35,455 nt of DNA, from positions 1 to 35,455 of the forward strand of contig JBDQOI010000024.1 in the NCBI GenBank assembly GCA_040261275.1. Reading direction: 5' to 3'. The notes under the pieces were generated by a model that searched no databases, was not told where the DNA came from, and worked only from the letters and a program-made list of their open reading frames with translations. The number at the start of each line of letters is the position of its first letter. Within the stretch, counting starts at the first letter, position 1. Shown here piece by piece: positions 16,584-25,417 of this stretch. The position numbers and the translations under genes were made by a program. The DNA is from UBA8752 sp040261275. Its GTDB lineage: Bacteria > Bacteroidota > Bacteroidia > Flavobacteriales_D > Sanyastnellaceae.

Positions 16584-17768
16584 ATGCCATTCTATCAGCG
16601 GAAGGGGCAGGTCCCGCACAAGCGGCACACCCAATTCACCAAGGCGGACGGTACGCTCCACCACGAACAGCTCTTCGGTACGATTGGCTTTGTGGGGATG
16701 AGTTCCCTGCTTTACCACCTGTACCCTCCTACGATGGTTGAGTCGGTAGCGGCCCCGCGCGATGCCCGTCCCTTGGAGGGGGTGCGAGAGCACATCACTT
16801 CCCGTCGGGTTCCCGGATTCGCCGCGCCGTCCTCGGGCAACGCTCTGGAGTCCCGGGTACCGCTGATGTTCAATGCGGACTGTACGATTTCGGTGGCCCG
16901 ACCAGACCGCGTGGACGACGCCGATCGGTTTTACAAGAATGCCGACTCCGATGAAGTCGTCTTCATTCACGACGGTGAGGGCACCCTGCGCACGATGTTT
17001 GGCGACTTGGCCTACCGCCCCGGCGATTACCTCGTGATCCCGCGTGGGGTCATCCACCGGTGGGCCCCTACCGAAGGTTCGGAGCAGCGCTGGCTGGTGG
17101 TGGAGAGCGCCCACCCCATCGTTACCCCCAAGCGTTACCGCAACCACTTTGGACAGCTGCTCGAGCACAGCCCCTATTGCGAGCGGGACCTGAGGGCGCC
17201 CGAGCATGTGCCGGCTGTGGACCGCGCCGGGTCTTTTCCCATCGATGTGCGCAAGGAAGGCTTGATCCATACGGTCACCTATGGCCGTCATCCTTTCGAC
17301 GTGGTCGGCTGGGACGGGTACCATTTCCCCTACGCCTTCTCCATCCACGACTTCGAACCCATCACGGGCCGCGTCCACCAGCCGCCGCCGGTGCACCAGA
17401 CCTTCGAGACGGACGCCTTTGTCATCTGCAGCTTCTGCCCGAGGCTGTATGATTACCACCCCAAGTCCATTCCCGCCCCGTACAACCACAGCAACATCGA
17501 TTCCGATGAAGTGCTGTACTACGTGGAGGGCAACTTCATGAGCCGCAAGGGCATCTCGCGCGGCGACCTCACCCTGCACCCCGGCGGCATTCCCCACGGA
17601 CCGCACCCCGGCACCTACGAAGGGTCCATCGGCAAGACCGGCACCGCCGAGCTCGCCGTCATGGTGGACACCTTCCGCCCCCTGCGCCTGACCCAGCAAG
17701 CCCTCGACATCGAGGACAGCGGCTACCACACCAGCTGGCTCGGTTACACCCCCAAGAACATCGACTGA
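16584..17768 (+). CDS. hmgA: Homogentisate 1,2-dioxygenase, short bacterial clade
   Basis: The enzyme opens the ring of homogentisate to maleylacetoacetate in tyrosine degradation. The 394-residue double-cupin protein begins MPFYQRKGQVPHKRHTQF, typical of the bacterial clade. An N-terminal cupin shows SDEVVFIHDGEGTL and VIPRGVIHRW. The C-terminal cupin holds the candidate iron ligands in YNHSNIDSDEVLYY and HPGGIPHGPHPG. The position of the human catalytic His292 (GWHG) reads GWDG here. HPPD, the preceding enzyme of the pathway, follows after 14 bases, which strongly supports the call. Maleylacetoacetate isomerase and fumarylacetoacetase are not in the window. Confidence 0.9.
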   Translation: MPFYQRKGQVPHKRHTQFTKADGTLHHEQLFGTIGFVGMSSLLYHLYPPTMVESVAAPRDARPLEGVREHITSRRVPGFAAPSSGNALESRVPLMFNADCTISVARPDRVDDADRFYKNADSDEVVFIHDGEGTLRTMFGDLAYRPGDYLVIPRGVIHRWAPTEGSEQRWLVVESAHPIVTPKRYRNHFGQLLEHSPYCERDLRAPEHVPAVDRAGSFPIDVRKEGLIHTVTYGRHPFDVVGWDGYHFPYAFSIHDFEPITGRVHQPPPVHQTFETDAFVICSFCPRLYDYHPKSIPAPYNHSNIDSDEVLYYVEGNFMSRKGISRGDLTLHPGGIPHGPHPGTYEGSIGKTGTAELAVMVDTFRPLRLTQQALDIEDSGYHTSWLGYTPKNID

Positions 17769-17782
17769 ATCCTGAAAGGACC

Positions 17783-18916
17783 ATGGAACAGCAGACCCCA
17801 CAACCCGCCATCACCGTCCCCGAAGCCGACGACTTCCTGCCCCTGCTCGGCACGGACCACGTCGAGCTGATCGTCGGTAACGCGAAGCAGAGCGCCTACT
17901 ACTACATGCACGCTTGGGGCTTTCAGCCGCTGGCGTTCAAAGGACTCGAAACGGGTGATTCCGACAGCGTGAGCTATGTGCTGCGGCAGGACAAGATCAC
18001 CCTCGTGCTGACCACGCCACTGGTCGCCGACGGTCCCCTGAACGACCACCTCAACCGGCACGGTGACGGGGTCAAAGCGGTCGCACTCTGGGTGGACGAC
18101 GCGGAGAAGAGCTGGAAGGAGACCACCTCACGCGGTGCGGTGAGCGCCTTCGCCCCCGAGACCCGTGAAGACGGGGACGGAAAGGTGGTCCTGAGCGGCA
18201 TCGAGACCTACGGCGACACCATCCATGTCTTCGTGGAGCGCAAGGCCTACAACGGGGTCTTCCTTCCGGGATACCAAGCTTGGAGCCCTGGGGCGACTTC
18301 GTCTGCGGTCGGCCTCAAATACATCGACCACATGGTCGGCAACGTGGGATGGGGCGAGATGAACACCTGGTGTGAGTTCTACGCCAAGGTCATGGGCTTT
18401 GCGCAGCTGATCTCCTTTGACGACAAAGACATTTCCACCGAGTACACCGCCTTGATGTCCAAGGTGATGAGCAATGGAAACGGCCGCATCAAGTTCCCGA
18501 TCAACGAGCCGGCCGAGGGGCGGAAGAAGAGCCAGATCGAGGAGTACATCGACTTCTATCAGGGCGCCGGCGTGCAGCACATCGCGGTGGCGACCGACAA
18601 CATCATCGAGACCGTCACCGAATTGCAGGCACGGGGCATCGAATTCCTGCAGGTGCCCGGTTCTTACTACGAAACGGTGTTGGACCGGGTGGGCGAAATT
18701 GACGAGGACCTGGAGCCCCTGCGCGATCTGGGCATCCTGATCGACCGGGACGACGAGGGCTACCTGCTGCAGATCTTCACGAAGCCCGTGGTGGACCGTC
18801 CCACGATGTTCTTCGAGATCATCCAGCGCAAGGGCGCTCAGAGTTTTGGAAAGGGCAACTTCAAGGCGCTTTTCGAAGCCATCGAACGCGAGCAGGCCCT
18901 GCGTGGCACACTCTGA
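17783..18916 (+). CDS. hppD: 4-Hydroxyphenylpyruvate dioxygenase
   Basis: The enzyme converts 4-hydroxyphenylpyruvate to homogentisate using non-haem iron. The 377-residue protein has the two vicinal-oxygen-chelate halves. Iron ligands are visible as His183 in YIDHMVGNV, His266 in GVQHIAVAT and Glu345 in FFEIIQRKG; the C-terminal gate helix segment FGKGNFKALFEAIE is intact. It follows hmgA in the same operon with a purine-rich AAAGGA just before the ATG, one of the few Shine-Dalgarno-like sites here. Its 3' end overlaps the likely GTG start of the ABC ATPase gene. Confidence 0.95.
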   Translation: MEQQTPQPAITVPEADDFLPLLGTDHVELIVGNAKQSAYYYMHAWGFQPLAFKGLETGDSDSVSYVLRQDKITLVLTTPLVADGPLNDHLNRHGDGVKAVALWVDDAEKSWKETTSRGAVSAFAPETREDGDGKVVLSGIETYGDTIHVFVERKAYNGVFLPGYQAWSPGATSSAVGLKYIDHMVGNVGWGEMNTWCEFYAKVMGFAQLISFDDKDISTEYTALMSKVMSNGNGRIKFPINEPAEGRKKSQIEEYIDFYQGAGVQHIAVATDNIIETVTELQARGIEFLQVPGSYYETVLDRVGEIDEDLEPLRDLGILIDRDDEGYLLQIFTKPVVDRPTMFFEIIQRKGAQSFGKGNFKALFEAIEREQALRGTL

Positions 18917-20561
18917 AGCCCCGGCGAACCCTGCCCTCGCATGGCGGGGTGTGGACCTCGACATCGGGGACAAGGCCATCCTGCGCGGAATCGACTTGGC
19001 CGTGGACCACGGAAGGACCTTGGCGTTGGTCGGCGAAAGCGGATCGGGCAAAACCATGTGCTGCTTGGCCGCATTGGGACTCATTCCCGGAAGTGGCCGA
19101 CTGACCGGCGGCCAAATCGAAGGGCCCAACGGAGTGTGGATGCGGGCCGATGAAGGGGCCACTGTGCCCATCCCGAGGGGTAAGGTGGTGACGATGGTTT
19201 TCCAGGAGCCGATGACGAGCCTCAACCCCACCATGCGCTGCGGTGCCCAAGTAGCTGAGGTCATCTTGAGGCACCAGAAAGTGGCCCGGTCGTCAGCCGA
19301 CGCGCAGGTCCTTCGCTTGTTCGAAGAAGTGCGCATGCCTTATCCCCAACGCGCGATGACTGCTTATCCGCACGAATTGTCCGGGGGGCAGAAGCAGCGG
19401 GTGCTGATCGCGATGGCCTTGGCCAACGACCCGGACATCCTGCTCGCCGACGAGCCCACCACGGCCTTGGACAGCACCCTCCGTGCCGAACTTCTGGACC
19501 TCATCGGCGATATTCAAAAGGCCCGGGGCCTTGCCCTCGTGCTGGTGACCCACGACATGGACGTGGTGGAAAGGGCCGCCGATCGCGTCGCGGTGATGCT
19601 GAAGGGAAAAGTCGTGGAATACGGAGCGGTAGAGCAGGTGCTCAATGCGCCTGAGCACCCTTACACCCGCGGGCTTTTGGCCTGCAGGGTGCCCCGAAAA
19701 GGAAGACCTACACCGTTGCCCGTACTGGAGAACTTTCTTCAAGGAACCGGCCCAGGGGTCCATGCCACTCCACGCGAAATCGAACCGGCTCAAAGCAGTG
19801 CACCGGTGCTGCTGGCAGTGGACTCGGCCAGCAAGACTTATCCGGGAAGTCCAATACCCGCATTGGAGGACGTGAGCCTTCAGCTCCCGGAGGGGGGAAC
19901 ACTGGGTGTCGTCGGTGGAAGTGGTTGTGGCAAGACCACTTTGGCCCGTGCCATTCTGGGTTTGCACACATTGGACAGCGGGACGATTCGCATTGCCGGA
20001 AAGTCCGTGGAACAGGGAAGTCCCGATCAGATTCAGCACATCCGCAGCCAAGTCGGCCTGGTGTTCCAGGACCCGAGGGCTGCATTGAACCCGACGCGCA
20101 AGGTCGGCGATGCCCTGCGCGAAGTTCTCATCCGGTGGGGCCACAGCGCAGGTTCAGCGGCGGATGAGGCCGTCAAACTGATCGAGGCGGTGGGCCTGGA
20201 GCGGGATGCGTTGCAACGTCGGCCGGATGCCTTTTCAGGAGGACAACGGCAACGGATTGTCATTGCAAGGGCGCTGGCCGCCAACCCCAAGTTGCTCATT
20301 TGCGACGAAGCGGTGGCGGCCTTGGATGTGAGCGTTCAAGCTCAAGTGCTCAACCTGCTGGTGGAACTGCGGCAGGACCGCGGACTTGCATTGCTGTTCA
20401 TCAGCCACGATCTCAGTGTCGTGCGATACCTGTGTGACCGCACGCTCGTCATGGACGGAGGGCGCGTGGTGGAGGAAGGGGAGTCGGACCCTTTATGGGC
20501 ACATCCGTCGCATGAAGTAACCCGCAGACTTCAGGCCGCCGGAGGGGGATCGATTGCCTAA
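18903..20561 (+). CDS. Fused two-domain ABC transporter ATPase, Dpp/Opp (GsiA/YejF) type
   Basis: The GTG at 18903, overlapping the hppD end by 14 bases, gives a 552-residue protein starting just before the first ATPase domain; the ATG at 18846 would add 19 residues translated from hppD sequence. Domain 1 has Walker A GESGSGKT (44-51), LSGGQ (159-163) and Walker B DEPTTALD (183-190). Domain 2 has GGSGCGKT (338-345), FSGGQRQR (444-451) and CDEAVAALD (467-475). The ~65-residue linker contains the HPYTRGLL segment typical of oligopeptide/nickel importers. No permease or binding protein is in the window, so partner and substrate are unknown. Confidence 0.85.
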   Translation: MAHSEAPANPALAWRGVDLDIGDKAILRGIDLAVDHGRTLALVGESGSGKTMCCLAALGLIPGSGRLTGGQIEGPNGVWMRADEGATVPIPRGKVVTMVFQEPMTSLNPTMRCGAQVAEVILRHQKVARSSADAQVLRLFEEVRMPYPQRAMTAYPHELSGGQKQRVLIAMALANDPDILLADEPTTALDSTLRAELLDLIGDIQKARGLALVLVTHDMDVVERAADRVAVMLKGKVVEYGAVEQVLNAPEHPYTRGLLACRVPRKGRPTPLPVLENFLQGTGPGVHATPREIEPAQSSAPVLLAVDSASKTYPGSPIPALEDVSLQLPEGGTLGVVGGSGCGKTTLARAILGLHTLDSGTIRIAGKSVEQGSPDQIQHIRSQVGLVFQDPRAALNPTRKVGDALREVLIRWGHSAGSAADEAVKLIEAVGLERDALQRRPDAFSGGQRQRIVIARALAANPKLLICDEAVAALDVSVQAQVLNLLVELRQDRGLALLFISHDLSVVRYLCDRTLVMDGGRVVEEGESDPLWAHPSHEVTRRLQAAGGGSIA

Positions 20562-20566
20562 TTTCG
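20559..20566 (+). promoter_or_regulatory. Possible -7 box for the ech-dut-feoB operon
   Basis: TAATTTCG differs from TAnnTTTG at one position and overlaps the TAA stop codon of the ABC ATPase gene. AGCC separates it from the ATG. Confidence 0.4.
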
Positions 20567-20570
20567 AGCC

Positions 20571-21350
20571 ATGTCGGAAATCGCCCTCGTCACCGAGGTC
20601 CTGCACGGCCCCGTCGCCTGTTGGACACTGAACAGACCCCAACAACTCAATGCGCTGAACGGCGCGCTCATAGAGGCCCTCGGCGCCATGGTAGAGGAGG
20701 TGCAGCAGCGCGATGAAGTGCGGTGTGTTGTCCTGACCGGCTCCGGCGAAAAGGCCTTCGTTGCCGGTGCCGACATCAAGGAATTCGCCGATTTCGACAG
20801 CGTAGCCGGACGCCGTTTGGCCGAGCACGGCCAACGCACTTTGTTTGACGCCATTGCGCTTTCGGCCAAGCCCTTTGTGGCGGCCGTGGGTGGGTTCGCC
20901 CTTGGGGGTGGGCTCGAACTGGCCTTGGCGTGCCACGTTCGCGTGGCTTCGGTCAATGCGCGATGCGGGCTGCCCGAGGTTACGCTCGGCCTCATCCCGG
21001 GGTATGGGGGCACCCAGCGGCTCTCTCGCATCATCGGCCGGGGGCGCGCTATGGAAATGATCCTGTCCGCGCGTATGGTGAAGGCAGATGAAGCCCTCGC
21101 CATAGGATTGGTCAGCACTGTGGTGGAACGGGAAGCGCTGATGGATGAAGCGCTGCGCATGGCGAACGCCCTGGCTGCGAACAGTCCCAAGGCCTTGAAT
21201 GCCGCCATTCGCGCGGTGCAAGCGAGTGGGTCGCCCGAAGGCTACGAAGTGGAGATCGACCAATTCGGCCGGTGTTTCGCCAATGAAGATTTCAAGGAGG
21301 GGGTAGCCGCCTTTCTCGAAAAGCGTAAACCTCAATTCCCGGGAAAATGA
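20571..21350 (+). CDS. Enoyl-CoA hydratase/isomerase (crotonase family)
   Basis: The 259-residue crotonase-fold protein carries the oxyanion-hole segments FVAGADIKEF (63-72) and GGFALGGGLELALA, and both hydratase glutamates, Glu116 and Glu136 (in GLPEVTLGLIPGYGGTQRL). With both glutamates present, hydration of trans-2-enoyl-CoA is the likely reaction, in fatty-acid or amino-acid breakdown; exact substrate is not resolved. It starts 9 bases after the ABC ATPase and its stop overlaps the dut start by 4 bases. Confidence 0.9.
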   Translation: MSEIALVTEVLHGPVACWTLNRPQQLNALNGALIEALGAMVEEVQQRDEVRCVVLTGSGEKAFVAGADIKEFADFDSVAGRRLAEHGQRTLFDAIALSAKPFVAAVGGFALGGGLELALACHVRVASVNARCGLPEVTLGLIPGYGGTQRLSRIIGRGRAMEMILSARMVKADEALAIGLVSTVVEREALMDEALRMANALAANSPKALNAAIRAVQASGSPEGYEVEIDQFGRCFANEDFKEGVAAFLEKRKPQFPGK

Positions 21351-21808
21351 GCGCGTCCGATGTTTTGAGGGTCCGTGTGGCCCAATCCGGCGATACGGCC
21401 CTGCCCGAATACGCCACCCCGCTAAGTGCCGGGATGGATCTTCGCGCCCAACTGGAAGGCCCCATCGTACTCGAACCCGGTGAGCGGCGCTTGGTGCCTA
21501 CCGGACTTCACATGGAGCTGCCAGCAGGACACGAGGCCCAGGTTCGCCCCCGCAGTGGTCTGGCATACAAACACGGGATCACCGTGCTCAACGCGCCTGG
21601 CACCATCGACGCAGACTACCGCGGAGACATCGGCGTCCTGCTCATCAACCTGGGCCAGGCCGCATTCACCATTGAACCGGGCGAGCGCATCGCCCAACTC
21701 GTTGTGGCCCCCTACACCCGTGTGGAGTGGGTCCCCGTGGAAAACACCGCCGAACTCGCGCTCTCCGAGAGGGGGGAGGGCGGATTCGGCCATACCGGAA
21801 CACTATGA
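21347..21808 (+). CDS. dut: Deoxyuridine 5'-triphosphate nucleotidohydrolase (dUTPase)
   Basis: The enzyme hydrolyses dUTP to dUMP, keeping uracil out of DNA and feeding dTMP synthesis. All five trimeric-dUTPase motifs are visible in the 153 residues: SAGMDLRA, PRSGLA, GTIDADYRG (with Asp88 and Asp90), GERIAQLV and the C-terminal RGEGGFGHTG that closes over the active site. It is coupled by ATGA on both sides, to the enoyl-CoA hydratase and to the nucleotidyltransferase. Its position ahead of the nucleotidyltransferase-TPR-DUF4292-EnvC block is familiar in Bacteroidota. Confidence 0.95.
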   Translation: MSASDVLRVRVAQSGDTALPEYATPLSAGMDLRAQLEGPIVLEPGERRLVPTGLHMELPAGHEAQVRPRSGLAYKHGITVLNAPGTIDADYRGDIGVLLINLGQAAFTIEPGERIAQLVVAPYTRVEWVPVENTAELALSERGEGGFGHTGTL

Positions 21809-22806
21809 ACCTCATCATCCCCATGGCCGGGCGCGGCAGCCGATTGCGCCCTCACACCCTGACGGTTCCCAAGCCCTTGGTTCACGTGGCGGGCAAACCC
21901 ATCGTCCAGCACCTCGTGGAGGACCTCGCCGCGATGAGCCCCCGACCTTTCGACCACATTGCCTTTGTGATCGGTGACTTCGGGGAGCAGGTGGAAGCCG
22001 ACCTGTTGGATCTCGCACGCAGGCTCGGAGCCGAGGGGCACATTTGTCACCAGAACCAACCGCTGGGCACGGCCCACGCGGTCTGGTGCGCCAAGGAATG
22101 GCTGACCGGAGAAACGGTGGTCGCCTTTGCGGACACCCTGTTCCGCGCGGATTTCCAACTCGACGCGGAAGTAGACGGCCACATCTTCGTGAAGCGCATC
22201 GAGGACCCCCGCCAGTTCGGTGTGGTGGTGCTGGATGACGATGGTGCCATCTCGGAGTATGCGGAAAAGCCGCAAGAACCCGTTTCCAACCTGGCAATGA
22301 TTGGCATCTATCAATTCAAAGACGGCGGTGCGCTGAGAAAGGAAATCGACCTGCTCATCGACAACGGCGTCATGAAGGGCGGCGAATACCAACTCCCCGA
22401 CGCCTTCCGGGCCCTTACGGAGCAGGGCGCCCGGTTCCGACCCGGTGAAGTCAGCGCCTGGATGGACTGCGGAAACCGCGAAGCGACCGTCGACACCAAT
22501 GGCCGAATGCTGGAGTTCCTCGGCGATGCTGCCGGAATCGACACCCGCGCTATCGTGGAGGACAGCGTGGTGATCCCGCCTTGCATCATCCAAGAGGGTG
22601 CGGTTGTTCGCGGAGCAGTGGTGGGCCCCCGCGTGACCATCGGTCATGGAACCGTTGTCGAACGCAGCATCCTCCGTGATTGTCTCATTGGAAGCGACAG
22701 CGCACTCAACGGTGTCAACCTCAAGGGTTCCATGGTGGGCAACCATGCGACCGTGACCCGGTCCGGCGAGGACCTCAGCCTCGGAGACCACTCTACTTCC
22801 GCATGA
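21805..22806 (+). CDS. Sugar-phosphate nucleotidyltransferase (RmlA/GlmU-N-like)
   Basis: The ATG at 21805 overlaps the dut stop (ATGA) and directly precedes the signature MAGRGSRLRPHTLTVPKPL; the upstream frame lacks homology-like sequence. The 333-residue protein has an N-terminal nucleotidyltransferase domain (PLGTAHAVWCA, FADTLFRAD for metal binding, EYAEKPQEP, WMDCGN) and a short C-terminal left-handed beta-helix with hexapeptide-like repeats (VVIPPCIIQEGAVVRGAVVG, ILRDCLIGSDS). It should make an NDP-sugar from NTP and a sugar 1-phosphate. Sugar and nucleotide are not determined; glucose-1-phosphate with dTTP or UTP is a guess. Confidence 0.85.
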   Translation: MNLIIPMAGRGSRLRPHTLTVPKPLVHVAGKPIVQHLVEDLAAMSPRPFDHIAFVIGDFGEQVEADLLDLARRLGAEGHICHQNQPLGTAHAVWCAKEWLTGETVVAFADTLFRADFQLDAEVDGHIFVKRIEDPRQFGVVVLDDDGAISEYAEKPQEPVSNLAMIGIYQFKDGGALRKEIDLLIDNGVMKGGEYQLPDAFRALTEQGARFRPGEVSAWMDCGNREATVDTNGRMLEFLGDAAGIDTRAIVEDSVVIPPCIIQEGAVVRGAVVGPRVTIGHGTVVERSILRDCLIGSDSALNGVNLKGSMVGNHATVTRSGEDLSLGDHSTSA

Positions 22807-24524
22807 GAATCCACGCCGCATATTCCCCCCTGCTGACCGTCCTCGTGGCCACAATGGCCATGGGTTGTGGCCTTCTGGGGGGGGCCAAACAAAGCGATGA
22901 CGGGGGGCTAGGGTCCGTCAACTCCGACTTCCACTCGGCCTATTATGCCGCGCAGACCGCCAAGATCAAGGGGGACCGCAATGGCGCAAGGGAGTCCCTG
23001 CTCGCCTGCCTCGATGCCGATCCGGACGCCGCAATCGTGCACTTCGAACTGGCCCGTATCGAAAGGATGGATGGTCAATGGTCGGCGGCCATGAGCGCTA
23101 TGGAACGGGCCGTAGCGTTGGAAGAGGAAAACCCATGGTACCGCAGGGAATTCGCGGAAGTCGCTCTGGAACTCGGGCGCAATGCAGAAGCCGATGCTGC
23201 CCTGCAGTGGCTTCTGATCAACAAGCCCGAGGACGACGTCGCGGCCATGATGTTGCTGGATTTGCGCACCGCTGAAAGTCGATTCGACGATGCCTTGGAA
23301 GTGGTAGACGTACTCGAACGGGAATGGGGGCCCGACCCCGAGTGGCACTTTGAAAGGCACCGCCTGAACCTGTCTGCCGGTCGGCTGGAGGCCGCTTTGG
23401 GAAATCTCCTGGACTTGGAGCGCGACTTCCCGGACGTGGTAGAAGCTCCCCTTCAGCATGCCCGACTGTTGATTTCCTTGGGGCGCGTGGAAGAGGCCGA
23501 ATCCATCCTGCGCCAGTCCCTGGAACGCACAGGAAACGGTCGGCTTCATTTGGAATGGGCGCATATTCTGACTGCACGCGGGGAGACCGATCAAGCACGT
23601 GAGCACGTCCAAATGGCATTCACTTCCAACGGCGTGCCCCTGGAAGAAAAGCTCGACATCGCCTGGACCTATATCGAATTGGCCGAATTCCAACAGGACC
23701 TTCAACCCGAAGCGGCCCTGCTCATCGATTTGTTGATGGAGGTGCATCCGGAGGCAGCAGAGCCCTTCGAGCTGTTGGCCGCCCTTCGAGAGATTCAAGG
23801 TGATGGCGCGGGCGCATTGGACGCGCTCGAGACGGCCTTGGACCGGAACCCCAATTCTGCCGAACGCTGGCTTGAGGCCTGTCAATTGGCCATTTCCTCC
23901 GCACAATGGGAGCGGTTGAACGGCCTCTCCGAATCCGCTGGCGCCTTATTCCCCAACCTCCCTGTCTTCCCGTATTTCCGGGGGATGGCCTTCATGGAAA
24001 TCGGGGATGACCGCGCTGCTGAACGCCAACTGAAGGTCGCCCGGAACCTGATTGTCGACCGCCCCGATTTTGAATCCGACGTGCTGGTCATGCTCGCTCA
24101 GATTGCGCATGACCGGGGAGACCACACGGACTCTGACGGCTGGTTCGATTTGGCCTTGGATGTCAATCCACAGAACATATTGGCCCTGAACAATTACGCC
24201 TACTACCTCGCTTTACGGGGTGCGCGCACGGACTTGGCTGTGGAAATGGCCGCCCGCGTCGTCGCCCTCTCTCCCGGGGATGCCAATTTCGAGGACACCT
24301 ATGCCTGGGCCTTGTATCGGGATGGCGATCTCGAAGAGGCATTGACCTGGATTGAACTCGCCCTTCAACACGAGGGAAACAGCCCATCTGCTACCGTTCT
24401 AGAGCACGCGGGTGACATCCTGTGGGCATTGGATCGGCCGGACGAGGCGAGGGAACGGTGGAACGCAGCCCTGGAGGCCGGGGGTGATGCGTCGGAAATT
24501 CAGCCCAAGATTGACGGGGAATGA
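22803..24524 (+). CDS. Tetratricopeptide-repeat lipoprotein
   Basis: The ATG at 22803 overlaps the previous stop by ATGA and gives a lipoprotein signal ending in AMGC (Cys22). The 573-residue product is mostly helical with many TPR-like units, for example ESLLACLDADPDAAIVHFELARI, AALDAL-like ETALDRNPNSAERW and NILALNNYAYYLALRG near the C terminus. TPR arrays bind partner proteins. Position between a sugar nucleotidyltransferase and a DUF4292 lipoprotein points to an outer-membrane or envelope-assembly role on the periplasmic side, but no specific function can be named. Confidence 0.85.
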   Translation: MRIHAAYSPLLTVLVATMAMGCGLLGGAKQSDDGGLGSVNSDFHSAYYAAQTAKIKGDRNGARESLLACLDADPDAAIVHFELARIERMDGQWSAAMSAMERAVALEEENPWYRREFAEVALELGRNAEADAALQWLLINKPEDDVAAMMLLDLRTAESRFDDALEVVDVLEREWGPDPEWHFERHRLNLSAGRLEAALGNLLDLERDFPDVVEAPLQHARLLISLGRVEEAESILRQSLERTGNGRLHLEWAHILTARGETDQAREHVQMAFTSNGVPLEEKLDIAWTYIELAEFQQDLQPEAALLIDLLMEVHPEAAEPFELLAALREIQGDGAGALDALETALDRNPNSAERWLEACQLAISSAQWERLNGLSESAGALFPNLPVFPYFRGMAFMEIGDDRAAERQLKVARNLIVDRPDFESDVLVMLAQIAHDRGDHTDSDGWFDLALDVNPQNILALNNYAYYLALRGARTDLAVEMAARVVALSPGDANFEDTYAWALYRDGDLEEALTWIELALQHEGNSPSATVLEHAGDILWALDRPDEARERWNAALEAGGDASEIQPKIDGE

Positions 24525-25417
24525 GGTGGATTGCACTGTTGATCTCGGTTGTCGTCATGACCGGCTGCACCAACATGCGAAGGTTGGAACGCGGAAAGCC
24601 CATTCGTTCAGAAAGTGCCTCGGCCATCCTGCGCAAACACCTCGCCACCAATGCCAAACCCGACTGGGCGGCGATGCGGTTGCAGGTCGAAGCCAACTTC
24701 AATGGGGACAACAGTTCATTCAAGGTGAATGCCCGGCTTCGCAGGGACTCGGCCATCTGGTTGAGCATCACCCCGGCCCTCGGCGTAGAAGCTGCCCGAC
24801 TCATACTCACGCAGGACTCCGTTCGTTTCCTGTCAAAGGTGCCGGGAAACCGATTCGGTTACGCGGGTGACTATGCCGCTTTTGATTCCCTGCTCGGCAC
24901 GGAATTGAATTACATCATGGCACAGCGCATCCTCATGGGCGAGGGCATCAACCTACTGGACGAGGACAGCAAGTACATCACCAAAGTGGATGGCAGGGAA
25001 CACCTTCTCATCAGCAAGTACAAGCGCCGGGTGCGTCGATTGGTGGGGGTCAAGGAAAAGGAGATCAATCCGGAAGACAGCCTAACCGTTGATGTATCCG
25101 AAGAGATACAAGAGCGGGTGCTGAGCCGATCAAATGATGAGGATCTCCTTGTGAAACGATTTTGGTTCGATGGTCTGGGCTATCAGCTGACCAGAACCCA
25201 CTTCGATGATCTCTATCATTCCCGTTCCATCGAAATCGGGCACAGTGGCTTCAATCCCGAGGCCGGCGGCTGGATCCCCCACACGACCGAATTGATCATT
25301 GAATCGCCCGAAGGAACACACCGTTTGAGGATTGAAATTGGCCGGGCGCGGTACGACAAACCATACCCCATGCCCTTTGTATTTCCGGAGGACATTGAGA
25401 TGAAGGATGGACTGTAG
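24521..25417 (+). CDS. DUF4292-family lipoprotein (LolA/LolB-like fold expected)
   Basis: The 298-residue protein begins with a very short lipoprotein signal ending in MTGC (Cys16). The body fits DUF4292 proteins of Bacteroidota (VNARLRRDSAIWLSITPALGVEAARLILTQDSV, and FDSLLGTELNYIMAQRILMG). These are thought to resemble LolA/LolB-type lipid or lipoprotein carriers, so a role in outer-membrane lipoprotein handling is plausible but inferred. It is coupled to the TPR gene by ATGA, and its end overlaps the EnvC-like gene by 11 bases. Confidence 0.82.
   Translation: MRWIALLISVVVMTGCTNMRRLERGKPIRSESASAILRKHLATNAKPDWAAMRLQVEANFNGDNSSFKVNARLRRDSAIWLSITPALGVEAARLILTQDSVRFLSKVPGNRFGYAGDYAAFDSLLGTELNYIMAQRILMGEGINLLDEDSKYITKVDGREHLLISKYKRRVRRLVGVKEKEINPEDSLTVDVSEEIQERVLSRSNDEDLLVKRFWFDGLGYQLTRTHFDDLYHSRSIEIGHSGFNPEAGGWIPHTTELIIESPEGTHRLRIEIGRARYDKPYPMPFVFPEDIEMKDGL

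Noticed and set aside
16500..17801. 433-codon minus-strand open frame
   Set aside because: It is antisense to hmgA, which is supported by motifs and by the hppD neighbour.
18846..18902. ATG at 18846 as start of the ABC ATPase
   Set aside because: The added 19 residues are an alternative-frame reading of conserved hppD sequence and look unlike any ATPase N terminus; the GTG at 18903 fits better.
18128..19336. 402-codon minus-strand open frame across the hppD/ABC ATPase junction
   Set aside because: It spans two well-supported plus-strand genes and has no domain of its own.
21712..22854. 380-codon minus-strand open frame
   Set aside because: It is antisense to the sugar nucleotidyltransferase and crosses three plus-strand gene junctions.
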